Assembly (NCBI GenBank): GCA_050305515.1
Contig: JBNLFL010000040.1
Coordinates: 124,001-188,000, forward strand
Direction of reading: 5' to 3'
DNA length: 64,000 bases
Source of the DNA: JAFGUB01 sp050305515
GTDB lineage: Bacteria > Campylobacterota > Campylobacteria > Campylobacterales > Sulfurimonadaceae
In this document: piece by piece, positions 35,605-43,848 of the stretch
Layout of the letters: the number at the start of each line of letters is the position of its first letter
How positions within the stretch are numbered: the stretch's first letter is position 1
Translations under genes and position numbers: made by a program
Notes under the pieces: generated by a model
Database searches by the model: none
Told to the model about the DNA's origin: nothing
The model's input: only the letters and a program-made list of their open reading frames with translations

Positions 35605-36161
35605 AGCTGAATATGTCGCGTCAGACACTTTATGTGCTGGTCATTGCATTGGTGTTGTTGATCATTGTCTTTCTGTTTTCATTTCTCTTTTTGATTCCCA
35701 AGGGAAAAGAGTACCGGCTTGAGCGAATAGCCATGAAAAAAGAGTTCGCCAAAGAGCAGGAGTATCAGCAGTGGTATGATGAGACGCACACACAGTTGCA
35801 GCAGATGCGATCAGACAACAAGCATGTGATCGAAGCATTTGAAAACGATTTTAACCCGAAACGTTTTATTGCACTCTATCAAAACCGATTTGATGCTTTG
35901 AGCCTCACGCCCATGATGCCGCTTGAGCATAATGCAACCGATTTTGCACTTTTTGAAGTCAATACCACATCCCGCATCGACTCTCCGCAGGTGTTTTACG
36001 ATTTTCTGGATCAGATCAATAAGAGCGAATGGATTATCAATGTCAATTTTCCCATCCATTTCGAGCGTGAAGGCGAAATGATCCGTTCGAGCTTCAGTAT
36101 GGAAGTCTATACACTGCGTAAAAAAGATTCCAGCGATGCGAACGCTTCGGCATCTTCGTAA
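35601..36161 (+). CDS. PilO/GspM-like inner-membrane protein
   Basis: This 186-residue protein, starting with GTG at 35601, has one N-terminal membrane helix (about residues 10-32), a coiled coil (about 35-75) and a periplasmic ferredoxin-like domain, as in PilO and GspM. Its last 55 bases overlap the 3' end of tilS on the opposite strand. With the two genes before it, it would form a PilMNO-type platform; no pilus ATPase or secretin gene is nearby. Confidence 0.6.
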   Translation: MKLNMSRQTLYVLVIALVLLIIVFLFSFLFLIPKGKEYRLERIAMKKEFAKEQEYQQWYDETHTQLQQMRSDNKHVIEAFENDFNPKRFIALYQNRFDALSLTPMMPLEHNATDFALFEVNTTSRIDSPQVFYDFLDQINKSEWIINVNFPIHFEREGEMIRSSFSMEVYTLRKKDSSDANASASS

Positions 36162-37096
36162 AGATAAGGCCGCAGTTTCGGCGATACTCCCAACAAACGG
36201 CACGCTTCTTTAAACGGTTTTGGCATGGTATGGCTGCGGTAGGGTGCAATACATGTAACGGCGGTTCCTGTTGTGACAACCCATTGTCGGCCTACAACGT
36301 GTTGCGTTTCTGACTTCAATGCCTCTTTATCTCCCCGGCGCATCAAAAAGCCGCGTTTTTTCAGAATGCGGTCAATCACAACCGCGTTGCGCCGCTTCTC
36401 CTGCAATGTTTTAAAAAAGGTCAGTTCGTTACAGTGATGCAGTTCCGGCAAAACAAATGCGGCATCTTCATCCAGATACCGAAAACTTCGCGAGATTCCC
36501 TCTTCATACATTTCAAGAAGCGGTGCGGCGAATTCGTGCCGGAAATGGTTGCGAAGATAAGCGGGATCGTTGTTACTCAGGTCTTCGAACCAGTGGTACC
36601 CGTTGGCATGAAGGTATTCCTGAAGCGTTGCTTTGCTTACATGTAAAAGCGGACGCAGCAGCAGATAGCCTTCACGCGCTTCCATGCGCTGCATACCGAC
36701 AAGCTCATACAGACCGGCTCCTTTGGCAAGCTGCATCAAGAACCATTCGAGACGATCTCCAAGGTGATGGGCAGTCAAAAGGCTTTTATAGCCGTGAATG
36801 CGAATGAGTGATTCAAAAAAATCATAACGCACTTTTCGGGCATTGGCTTCGAAGTTCTCATCGGGGAGTCTCACGCTGTGGCTATGGCATGCTCTTTGAT
36901 GTGCGGCTGCGAGTGTTCTTGCGGCTTGGGCTTCCTGCTCGCTTGTGTCTCTTGTCCGGTAATTGACATGGGCGATGTCAAAGTCAATTCCGGCAGCACG
37001 AAGCAGGTGGAAGAGGGCGGTTGAATCGCTGCCGCCGGAAAAAGCAAGCAGATGTCTGCCCTTTTCAAGATGTTCAAAGACTAGAGGATCAAGCAA
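36107..37096 (-). CDS. tilS: tRNA(Ile)-lysidine synthetase
   Basis: TilS modifies C34 of the AUA-reading tRNA-Ile to lysidine. The 329-residue protein has the PP-loop FSGGSDSTALFH at residue 20, ARKVRYDFFE around residue 100 and LLTAHHLGDRLE around residue 120. The start is TTG at 37096, overlapping the rimO stop. It carries one palindrome copy (36637) and a near-copy (36249). Its C-terminus overlaps the convergent PilO-like gene. Confidence 0.95.
   Translation of the reverse strand: MLDPLVFEHLEKGRHLLAFSGGSDSTALFHLLRAAGIDFDIAHVNYRTRDTSEQEAQAARTLAAAHQRACHSHSVRLPDENFEANARKVRYDFFESLIRIHGYKSLLTAHHLGDRLEWFLMQLAKGAGLYELVGMQRMEAREGYLLLRPLLHVSKATLQEYLHANGYHWFEDLSNNDPAYLRNHFRHEFAAPLLEMYEEGISRSFRYLDEDAAFVLPELHHCNELTFFKTLQEKRRNAVVIDRILKKRGFLMRRGDKEALKSETQHVVGRQWVVTTGTAVTCIAPYRSHTMPKPFKEACRLLGVSPKLRPYLYEDAEAFASLESFLRSV
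36637..36646. repeat. Iterated palindrome TTACATGTAA, copy 10
   Basis: Exact copy inside tilS (minus strand gene), read in the Leu-His-Val frame (LHVS). Confidence 0.95.
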
Positions 37097-38399
37097 TCAC
37101 GCAGCCCAGCAGTCTGTTGCCGGCGCGCTCGGTAATGCGGGCCGTGTAGATGACACCAAATTCCAGAGGCGCTTCACGTTCATTGTCGTTGATGTAAATT
37201 TCGCCGTCGATATCCGGTGCCCAGTTGAGTGCGCGTGCGCTGAGAAGAAACTCATGCTCGTCACTCTCATTGTCGATGATGACAAAAATCTCGGTGCCGA
37301 CAAGCTTCTCAAGACTCGCTATTTCGACTTCGGCGGCAATCTCTCCAAGAATCTCGGCACGTTTTTCTATGATCTCTTCGTCAATGTGTTCGGCCATATC
37401 ACAGGCGGCTGTTCCCTCCTCATTGGAGTAGGCAAAAACATTGACGCGGTCAAAACCGAATGATTTTGTAAACGCGCACAGCTCTTCAAACATCGCTTCA
37501 CTCTCGCCGGGATGGCCGACAATGAAGCTGGTGCGGACGAAACTGTTTGGGAGTGAACGCATGTAGCGCAATTGCTCCAGTGTTTTTTCCTTGCCGAAAC
37601 CGCGTTTCATCATTTTGAGCATCTCGTCGTTGATGTGCTGAACGGGCATGTCGAAGTAGTTGTGGAACATCCGTGATGCGGCGATGGTTTCAAGCAGCTT
37701 CATGCTTGTCGTCGATGGATAGAGATAGAGAATACGCGCACTTTTGACACCCTCGATGAGCTCGATGCGTTTGATGAGGTGAATCAGACCGTCTTTGATA
37801 TTCTGATCACGCAGATAGGAGCTGGAGTCCTGGGAGATAAAGCTGAAATCGTAATAGCCTCTGGCAACCAGTTTTTCAACTTCCCGTGCCACCGAGTCGA
37901 GATCGCGCGAATGAAGTTTTCCTTTAAAAGAGGGAATCGCGCAGAAGCTGCAGCTCTGGTTGCACCCTTCGGAGATTTTGATATAGGCGTGGTAGTTTGA
38001 ACCGGTGACCACCCGCTCTTCGCCGTCAATAAGATAGACCTGTTCGGTGAAACGGCTCTGTTTTTCAGCCAGAAGCTGGTCAATTTTGTCATAATCCCCG
38101 ACTCCTGTGAAAATGTCGACCTCGCTCAGCTCCTGAGAGAGCTCCTCTTTATAGCGTTCGCTCAGACAGCCGGCCATCACCAGCACGGAATCGTCCTTGC
38201 GTGAGGCATCGAGATTCATCACGGTATTGAGCGATTCTGCTTTGGCAGCATCGATAAACCCGCAGGTGTTGACGATGATGACATCGGCTTCGTGCGAATT
38301 ATCGGTGAGCTCATAGTTTTGCAGCCGGCCCATCATCACTTCGGTATCGACAAGATTTTTCGTACATCCCAGTGAGACGACGTGGAGTTTTTTTTGCAT
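37089..38399 (-). CDS. rimO: Ribosomal protein S12 methylthiotransferase
   Basis: RimO is a radical-SAM enzyme that thiomethylates an Asp of ribosomal protein S12. The 436-residue protein has SLGCTKNLVDTE at the start, VNTCGFIDAAK around residue 46, the radical SAM motif CNQSCSFCAIPSFKGK around residue 142 and a C-terminal TRAM domain. The GFIDAAK-type second motif separates it from MiaB. It is followed by tilS, the order I recall from Campylobacter. Confidence 0.96.
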   Translation of the reverse strand: MQKKLHVVSLGCTKNLVDTEVMMGRLQNYELTDNSHEADVIIVNTCGFIDAAKAESLNTVMNLDASRKDDSVLVMAGCLSERYKEELSQELSEVDIFTGVGDYDKIDQLLAEKQSRFTEQVYLIDGEERVVTGSNYHAYIKISEGCNQSCSFCAIPSFKGKLHSRDLDSVAREVEKLVARGYYDFSFISQDSSSYLRDQNIKDGLIHLIKRIELIEGVKSARILYLYPSTTSMKLLETIAASRMFHNYFDMPVQHINDEMLKMMKRGFGKEKTLEQLRYMRSLPNSFVRTSFIVGHPGESEAMFEELCAFTKSFGFDRVNVFAYSNEEGTAACDMAEHIDEEIIEKRAEILGEIAAEVEIASLEKLVGTEIFVIIDNESDEHEFLLSARALNWAPDIDGEIYINDNEREAPLEFGVIYTARITERAGNRLLGCVIA

Positions 38400-38414
38400 G
38401 AATGCGTTCCCTGT

Positions 38415-38420
38415 TATAAT
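38415..38420 (+). promoter_or_regulatory. Candidate -10 box of the flavoprotein gene
   Basis: TATAAT in the context CTGTTATAATGGCG lies 25 bases upstream of the GTG start. The short leader also carries AAGAGG as ribosome-binding site. Confidence 0.5.
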
Positions 38421-38445
38421 GGCGTCATTATAGCAAAGAGGCGAT

Positions 38446-39600
38446 GTGAAGCAGTTTGATGTATTGATACTCGGGGGCGGTGCGGCAGGCTTGATGTGCG
38501 CCGCGGAGTTGAACCGTAATAGTGATCTGCGGGTAGGGATTCTCGAAGGAAATGATCAGCCGGCAAGAAAACTGCGTATTTCCGGCGGGGGCAAGTGCAA
38601 TATCACCAATGTTGTGGTGGATGCGTCGCATTATCTGGGTGATGAGGCGTTTGTGCGCAGCGTTCTGGAGGCATTTTCAAAGGAGGACCTGCTCAAATTT
38701 CTGCTGCAGCAAGGGCTCAAACCTGTCATACGCAAAGAGCGCTATTACTTCTGTCCGGAGAGTTCGGAGGAGATTATCGGTATTCTCAGACGTCTCTCAT
38801 CCAAAACAACCATGCTGCTCGGTCAGAAAATATTACATGTAACGCGTGATGTAGAGTTTGAAGTGACAACGCAGAACGGGGTCTATCGTGCAAAAAATGT
38901 TGTGGTTGCAACGGGTGGGGCGAGTTATCAAAGCATTGGAGCCAGCAGTGTCGGGCTTGAGATTGCGCGCTCCTTTGGGCATACGGTAACGCCGTTTCAT
39001 CCGGTTCTTGCGGGGCTGACGCTCCAGCGTGAGCAGTTCTGGATGAAAGCGCTCAGCGGCATCTCCATGCCGGTGCGCATTCGGGTGGGCGATAAAACGC
39101 TTGAAGAAGATCTGCTGTTTGCACACAAGGGCATCAGCGGACCGGCGGTGCTGAGCGCATCGCTCTATTGGCACAAGGGAGAAATAGAAATCGATTTTCT
39201 TCCGGCATTACATGTAAACACACTTTGCAAAGGGACAAAAAAACAGATCAGCTCGGCCATTCCCCTGCCACGTCGCTTTATGAAAGCATTCATGGAGGCA
39301 CTCAGCATTCAGGATGCACCCTGTAACAAGCTCTCGCCTCAAACAGTTGCGAACCTTGAAATGCTGCATCATTATAAAATGGCACCTGCCGGAAATTTTG
39401 GCTTCAGTAAAGCTGAAGCGTGTCGCGGAGGTGTTGTCACTTCAGAGATTGAAGCGGATTCAATGCAGAGTATCAGATGTCAGGGGCTTTATTTTATTGG
39501 GGAAGTGAGTGATGTCACAGGTGAACTCGGAGGGTATAATTTTCAGTGGGCTTTCAGCAGCGGAGTCGTCTGTGCCCGCGATTTGCTGAAAAAAGTTTAA
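38446..39600 (+). CDS. HI0933/BaiN-family flavoprotein (NAD(P)/FAD-dependent oxidoreductase)
   Basis: This 384-residue flavoprotein has the FAD-binding LILGGGAAGLMCAAEL at the N-terminus, the family motif RKLRISGGGKCNITN around residue 42, VVATGGASYQSIG around residue 150 and a C-terminal ELGGYNFQWAFSSG. The family is broad and the substrate unknown. The start is GTG at 38446. It carries two palindrome copies (38833, 39208), both in the Leu-His-Val frame. It is divergent from rimO. Confidence 0.88.
   Translation: MKQFDVLILGGGAAGLMCAAELNRNSDLRVGILEGNDQPARKLRISGGGKCNITNVVVDASHYLGDEAFVRSVLEAFSKEDLLKFLLQQGLKPVIRKERYYFCPESSEEIIGILRRLSSKTTMLLGQKILHVTRDVEFEVTTQNGVYRAKNVVVATGGASYQSIGASSVGLEIARSFGHTVTPFHPVLAGLTLQREQFWMKALSGISMPVRIRVGDKTLEEDLLFAHKGISGPAVLSASLYWHKGEIEIDFLPALHVNTLCKGTKKQISSAIPLPRRFMKAFMEALSIQDAPCNKLSPQTVANLEMLHHYKMAPAGNFGFSKAEACRGGVVTSEIEADSMQSIRCQGLYFIGEVSDVTGELGGYNFQWAFSSGVVCARDLLKKV
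38833..38842. repeat. Iterated palindrome TTACATGTAA, copy 11
   Basis: Exact copy inside the flavoprotein gene, read in the Leu-His-Val frame (LHVT). Confidence 0.95.
39208..39217. repeat. Iterated palindrome TTACATGTAA, copy 12
   Basis: Exact copy inside the flavoprotein gene, 375 bases from copy 11, read in the Leu-His-Val frame (LHVN). Confidence 0.95.
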
Positions 39601-39629
39601 TATATTTGCGCTGTATGCCGATTTTGTGC

Positions 39630-39635
39630 TACTAT
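39630..39635 (+). promoter_or_regulatory. Candidate -10 box of the lipoprotein operon
   Basis: TACTAT, followed by a leader of about 130 bases before the lipoprotein start. Confidence 0.35.
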
Positions 39636-39653
39636 TGAACTCTTTTATTGTCT

Positions 39654-39683
39654 GGTGTTGTAAACACCTGTATTGGTGTTTTT
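39654..39683 (+). terminator. Two mutually exclusive hairpins in the lipoprotein leader (attenuator-like)
   Basis: AAACACC (39662-39668) can pair with the upstream GGTGTT (39654-39659) or with the downstream GGTGTTT (39675-39681). The second pairing is followed by T residues and looks like an intrinsic terminator. Either it ends the flavoprotein transcript or it is a conditional terminator in the lipoprotein leader. Confidence 0.5.
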
Positions 39684-39772
39684 CAGTTAATATGAAGTCT
39701 TAAGGTACCAAGCTGCGAGTATGTTATGGCATGTTTGAGGGTTGGTACAACAAAAATATGAAGGTTGATGTT

Positions 39773-42700
39773 ATGAACATAAACGCTTTTGTTATGAAGT
39801 TGGGTGTTTTTCTCCTTGCACTCTTTCTCTTTTCCGGCTGCGGAAGCAATAACTCGCAGACACTGCCGAGTACGGCGCCGGTAGTCCCTGATGGTAATGC
39901 AACAACTGCGATAGCGTCTATGTCAGTGAAAGGTGGCAGTGAAAAAATAGCGAGTGTTTCCGGCGGAACCGTAGATATTGAAATCCGTGGACTTACCAAG
40001 AGTAATACTTTGGCATCTGGAGATACGGTCGTTGCTGTTTATCTTGATCCAGATAGTTCAAACAGTGGTGATTTAACAGCCACAACCGCAGTTATGGAAA
40101 GTACTGGCATTGCCAAATTTACTTATATCGCTCCCAAAGACCTTCAGGCACAGATTGATGCAGGCAATACTGGTACCAGTTTTAAATTTTATTCCCAGAG
40201 CGACACTTCGATTTCAACAACGGTGCACATTCTTTTTGATACGACGATTGATACTGCTGGCGGGGACCCAATTGCTTCATTTACGCTTTCAAGTTATAAC
40301 TTTTCAGTTACCAGTTCCTCTGATACGAAAGAGATTAAAGTAACAGCCAAAAACAGTGATGGCAGTTATGTAGCCAACGGTAAAGTAGGAATAAAACAGC
40401 TTACAAATGCAGGTAGTGTCGATGTAGGGAGCACAAATAGTGAAGCTGTTATCACTAAAGGGATTGGAACATTCACTTATACGCCTCCTGTTGATTTAAT
40501 TAACGCTGCCAGCGCTTCCCCTGTTCAATTTCAGGTTTGTGACAAAGTCAATACGAGTGTGTGTCAGGTCTTTAGTGTGAGTTTTACCAGCGCAACGGTA
40601 GGCACGGTAAAACTTTCAGTTTCTCCCTACACTGGCACCATTGTTTCAGCTGGTGGGTCTTTGCCAGTTACTGTTCTTGTTACAGATTTGTCGGGCAAAG
40701 CAGTTACGGAAGGTTTTATTGAAGTTTATAATGCATCAGGAGCTACAGCTGGCTACTTCGATAAAGCAGAAGCACCAATCGGAGATGGAGGAATTGCTTC
40801 ATTTCAATACACAGGTCCCTCTCCATTAAGTTCAGGTTATGGGCAATTTATATTTAAGTTGAAAGATTACCCTCAATATTACACAACGTGGCGTGTCAAT
40901 TTTGTACCGCCTGCCGGTGAAAGCACTACGCCGATTGCTACGTTGGTAGTCGATAGAAACATCACTGCCAATAATACTAAATCAATTCCAGTCAATGTTG
41001 CAGCTTTTACTTCTGTCGGAGCATATGCGCAATCAGGATCTGTTTCCGTTCGACCGCAAAATGCAGTGGGTAATATTGGATCTTTCAAAGAAACACAAGT
41101 AAATGTCGGTAAAAACGGTATCGCCACATTCACGTTTAATCCGCCTGACCCACTTGTCAATCAGGCAGACCAAATTTTTATTTTTACAAGCGACAGTGGC
41201 GTTTCAACTCATATGAAGGTCAGTTATGTTCCTCAAATTGATGCAGCCAATCCTGTCGCAGATACCTTGGTGATTTTAAATGGAAGTGATATTAACATCA
41301 CTAAAAATAGTGAGGTTGTTAACATTCGCATTCGTGTTTATGGTGTAGACAACAATCCGTTTGATGGAGGTAATGTAAAAATACAATTTCCTGATGTAGC
41401 GGTAAGTGGAACAGATGTCGGGTATTTTTCAGAACTGATTGTGCCTTGTGTCAATGGTATTGCCGATTTTACCTATAATGCTCCTAGTAACATAGCAGGA
41501 AGAAGTGATACGTTTCCCTTTGTCTTTTATCATGACAGTGCCGGAAGTTCTGCACAAAGTACTTTGAATGTCACCATGAATCCTGACCCGAATCAGATCG
41601 TCATCACAACATATGAACTAAATCTGCTTCCTTCTGATGGCAATTTAAGTATGGGACTTGAAACAATCAAGGCATTTACTGCCAAAGTAACGGATGAGAA
41701 TGGAAATGAGATTAGCGAAGGAAACTATACGGTTTCTAATCTGAATACTGATTTGGCTGATATTCTTGATACCGATGGCAGTGCTTCAGATACGTTGACA
41801 AAAAACAATGAAAAAAATATAGTGTTTAGAATTCAAACTGGTCAGGTTTCCGGCTTGATTCCATTAAAAATCTCTGTTGTGTTCCGAGATGTTAATGGTG
41901 ATATACAGACACTAGAGAAAGTGTTCAATATTGTAGTTTTCTCTGGACCGCCGACCTCGATCAGTATTAACTATACAACAACTGATTTTGATCAGGCATA
42001 CTCTGAATTTACAGAACATTTCGTAGTTACTGTTGCAGACGAATACGGCAATCCGATCAATACACAACCGGGTATCTCTGTTGGAGCAATCGTAGGCTTT
42101 GCTACTTTGAATGCCGGTGATCCGTATAATCCTAGTAATCACATTTACTTTCAGCCTAATGGGACGACAACCGGTAGTATTAATACAACCAATGACCAAT
42201 TTACAACAACTAATCCAATTTTGGGGAACCTAGTAGGTCAGTCCGGAGACTATAAGCTAGCCATTATCCCTCCAGAGTATCATTATGATGCAGGCGGAAA
42301 ATGGGATTTTAACTATGTCTCAACAAGTGTATTAAATCTTGTAGATGAATACAACGGTGCCAATCGTAGCGGCCTTGGATTTGCGATTGGAAATAACCAA
42401 CGTGTTAGAACATGTGAAATTGGTGCCAAAGAAAATGCTACAGTCACTATTTCAGACGGTTCTAATCAGTTGGATGAAAAAGGCAGAGCACTGATTGACA
42501 TGGCATATCGCCCGTATCTGGTTGGAAAAGATATTGTTCTGTGGGTGAATATTGTTGGTTACAAAAACGAAGATGATTCGACTGGCAGAGTTGGTACGGG
42601 TCGAAAGTTTACACTTCAGGGTAATGGATTGGCAACATTTTTGATAACAATTCCAAAATATGCTTCAGGCCACAAAACAATTTACATAAGCCAAAGCGGC

Positions 42701-42907
42701 GTTAATCGTCAACCATATTTCAACGCTAATTTTTTGTCGAATTTGGAAGCTACCGGGGATGTGCAAGTCTCTAATGAAATACATTCTGCTGTTACTAATT
42801 GTTCTTCAGATATACCTGGTCAAGCGTGGGTAGGATTCGACTATAATTCTTCGGCGGAAGGCGGTACTATCACAATTACACCGGTCATCAGAAATGAAAT
42901 TCAGTAA
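39773..42907 (+). CDS. Large lipoprotein with repeated Ig-like domains (adhesin-like)
   Basis: This roughly 1044-residue protein has a lipoprotein signal (hydrophobic helix then FLFSGC) and a Ser/Thr/Asn-rich mature part built of repeated beta-sandwich units of about 100 residues. These carry invasin/Big-1-like phrases such as VTDLSGKAVTEGFIEV, VTDENGNEISEGNYTV and VADEYGNPINT. It is probably anchored to the outer membrane and exposed. The start is uncertain: ATG 39773 has AAGG upstream, but 39731 and 39758 are in frame. Base composition is more AT-rich than neighbours. It precedes an outer-membrane barrel gene. Confidence 0.72.
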   Translation: MNINAFVMKLGVFLLALFLFSGCGSNNSQTLPSTAPVVPDGNATTAIASMSVKGGSEKIASVSGGTVDIEIRGLTKSNTLASGDTVVAVYLDPDSSNSGDLTATTAVMESTGIAKFTYIAPKDLQAQIDAGNTGTSFKFYSQSDTSISTTVHILFDTTIDTAGGDPIASFTLSSYNFSVTSSSDTKEIKVTAKNSDGSYVANGKVGIKQLTNAGSVDVGSTNSEAVITKGIGTFTYTPPVDLINAASASPVQFQVCDKVNTSVCQVFSVSFTSATVGTVKLSVSPYTGTIVSAGGSLPVTVLVTDLSGKAVTEGFIEVYNASGATAGYFDKAEAPIGDGGIASFQYTGPSPLSSGYGQFIFKLKDYPQYYTTWRVNFVPPAGESTTPIATLVVDRNITANNTKSIPVNVAAFTSVGAYAQSGSVSVRPQNAVGNIGSFKETQVNVGKNGIATFTFNPPDPLVNQADQIFIFTSDSGVSTHMKVSYVPQIDAANPVADTLVILNGSDINITKNSEVVNIRIRVYGVDNNPFDGGNVKIQFPDVAVSGTDVGYFSELIVPCVNGIADFTYNAPSNIAGRSDTFPFVFYHDSAGSSAQSTLNVTMNPDPNQIVITTYELNLLPSDGNLSMGLETIKAFTAKVTDENGNEISEGNYTVSNLNTDLADILDTDGSASDTLTKNNEKNIVFRIQTGQVSGLIPLKISVVFRDVNGDIQTLEKVFNIVVFSGPPTSISINYTTTDFDQAYSEFTEHFVVTVADEYGNPINTQPGISVGAIVGFATLNAGDPYNPSNHIYFQPNGTTTGSINTTNDQFTTTNPILGNLVGQSGDYKLAIIPPEYHYDAGGKWDFNYVSTSVLNLVDEYNGANRSGLGFAIGNNQRVRTCEIGAKENATVTISDGSNQLDEKGRALIDMAYRPYLVGKDIVLWVNIVGYKNEDDSTGRVGTGRKFTLQGNGLATFLITIPKYASGHKTIYISQSGVNRQPYFNANFLSNLEATGDVQVSNEIHSAVTNCSSDIPGQAWVGFDYNSSAEGGTITITPVIRNEIQ

Positions 42908-42916
42908 GGAGAGAAA

Positions 42917-43510
42917 ATGAAAAAAGTTTTAATACTGGCTCTAATGATTTGTGGGTTAAATGCCTATGACGGAACATCAAAATCACTCGTCGGAATCGAA
43001 ACCGGTTACGGACAGTTTGAATACAGCGCGGATGATGTCAATATCGGACGTAACAACAGCACCGAAGATTTTGGTATGCTGGGGCTTAAAATCGGTGCGG
43101 AAAATGAAGACTACCGTGTTTTCATTGATGGGCGTTATTACCATGTTACAGGTGCATTTGACTATGCGAACTCTATCGGAGGAAGTTTGCAGTATCTGAT
43201 CAACTTCACGCATGATTTCAACCTCTTCTTGGGTATTAACGGCGGATTGATCAATATGAAATTTGCAGATGATGACATTGGAAAATCCTACGAAGTCTCA
43301 AATGCCTACTATGGCGGTGATATCGGATTCAATTATGCAATCCATGAACTCCTGGGGCTTGAAATCGGTGCGCGTTTCATGAACATCAATGCTTCAAATA
43401 CACAGCTTTACATTGACGCGACTAGCGGCGAAACGATGACACGCACTTATAATATTGATCATATGATCAATGTTTATGCCAGTATGATCTTCAAATTTTA
43501 CGTTGATTGA
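42917..43510 (+). CDS. Outer-membrane beta-barrel protein (OmpX/OmpA-barrel size)
   Basis: This 197-residue protein has a signal peptide (residues 1-17, ending LNA-Y), alternating amphipathic strands, and an aromatic-containing C-terminal strand (NVYASMIFKFYVD). The size fits an eight-stranded barrel. AGGAGAG lies upstream of the ATG, and it begins 9 bases after the Ig-like lipoprotein, so the two are probably an adhesin/barrel pair. It overlaps the next gene by one base. Confidence 0.7.
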   Translation: MKKVLILALMICGLNAYDGTSKSLVGIETGYGQFEYSADDVNIGRNNSTEDFGMLGLKIGAENEDYRVFIDGRYYHVTGAFDYANSIGGSLQYLINFTHDFNLFLGINGGLINMKFADDDIGKSYEVSNAYYGGDIGFNYAIHELLGLEIGARFMNINASNTQLYIDATSGETMTRTYNIDHMINVYASMIFKFYVD

Positions 43511-43848
43511 TGCGTAAACGTTTACTTGCTTTCACAGTGAGTCTGGCGCCAGTTTTACTTGGCGCTGATCAGATTCTTGTACAATCTCTTGCGTGCCCGG
43601 ATATTGCCAATATTGAAAAAGCTGCAGAACTCGCTGATGACATCATGGCACTCAATCAGTATGCCATTGCCAACGGTTGTAAGGTTCTCTCTCCCTCAAG
43701 CCAGATCGAAACTGTTGATGCAGATGCCGCAACGGAAAAAACACGTTTTGTTAAAGTACTCGACAAGCGTTCCGGCGATCGGCTCTTTGTACTTCGAAAA
43801 CGCGTACAGATTGAAAAACCGGGTAACAAAAACAGTCTGCGCTTTTAA
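43510..43848 (+). CDS. Small secreted protein of unknown function
   Basis: This 112-residue protein has a signal peptide (hydrophobic residues 5-17, then LGA-D) and two cysteines in the mature part (LACPD and NGCKV), possibly a disulfide. ATG 43510 overlaps the upstream TGA. It ends the lipoprotein-barrel operon and its last 4 bases overlap the convergent co-chaperone gene. I do not recognise a domain. Confidence 0.6.
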   Translation: MRKRLLAFTVSLAPVLLGADQILVQSLACPDIANIEKAAELADDIMALNQYAIANGCKVLSPSSQIETVDADAATEKTRFVKVLDKRSGDRLFVLRKRVQIEKPGNKNSLRF

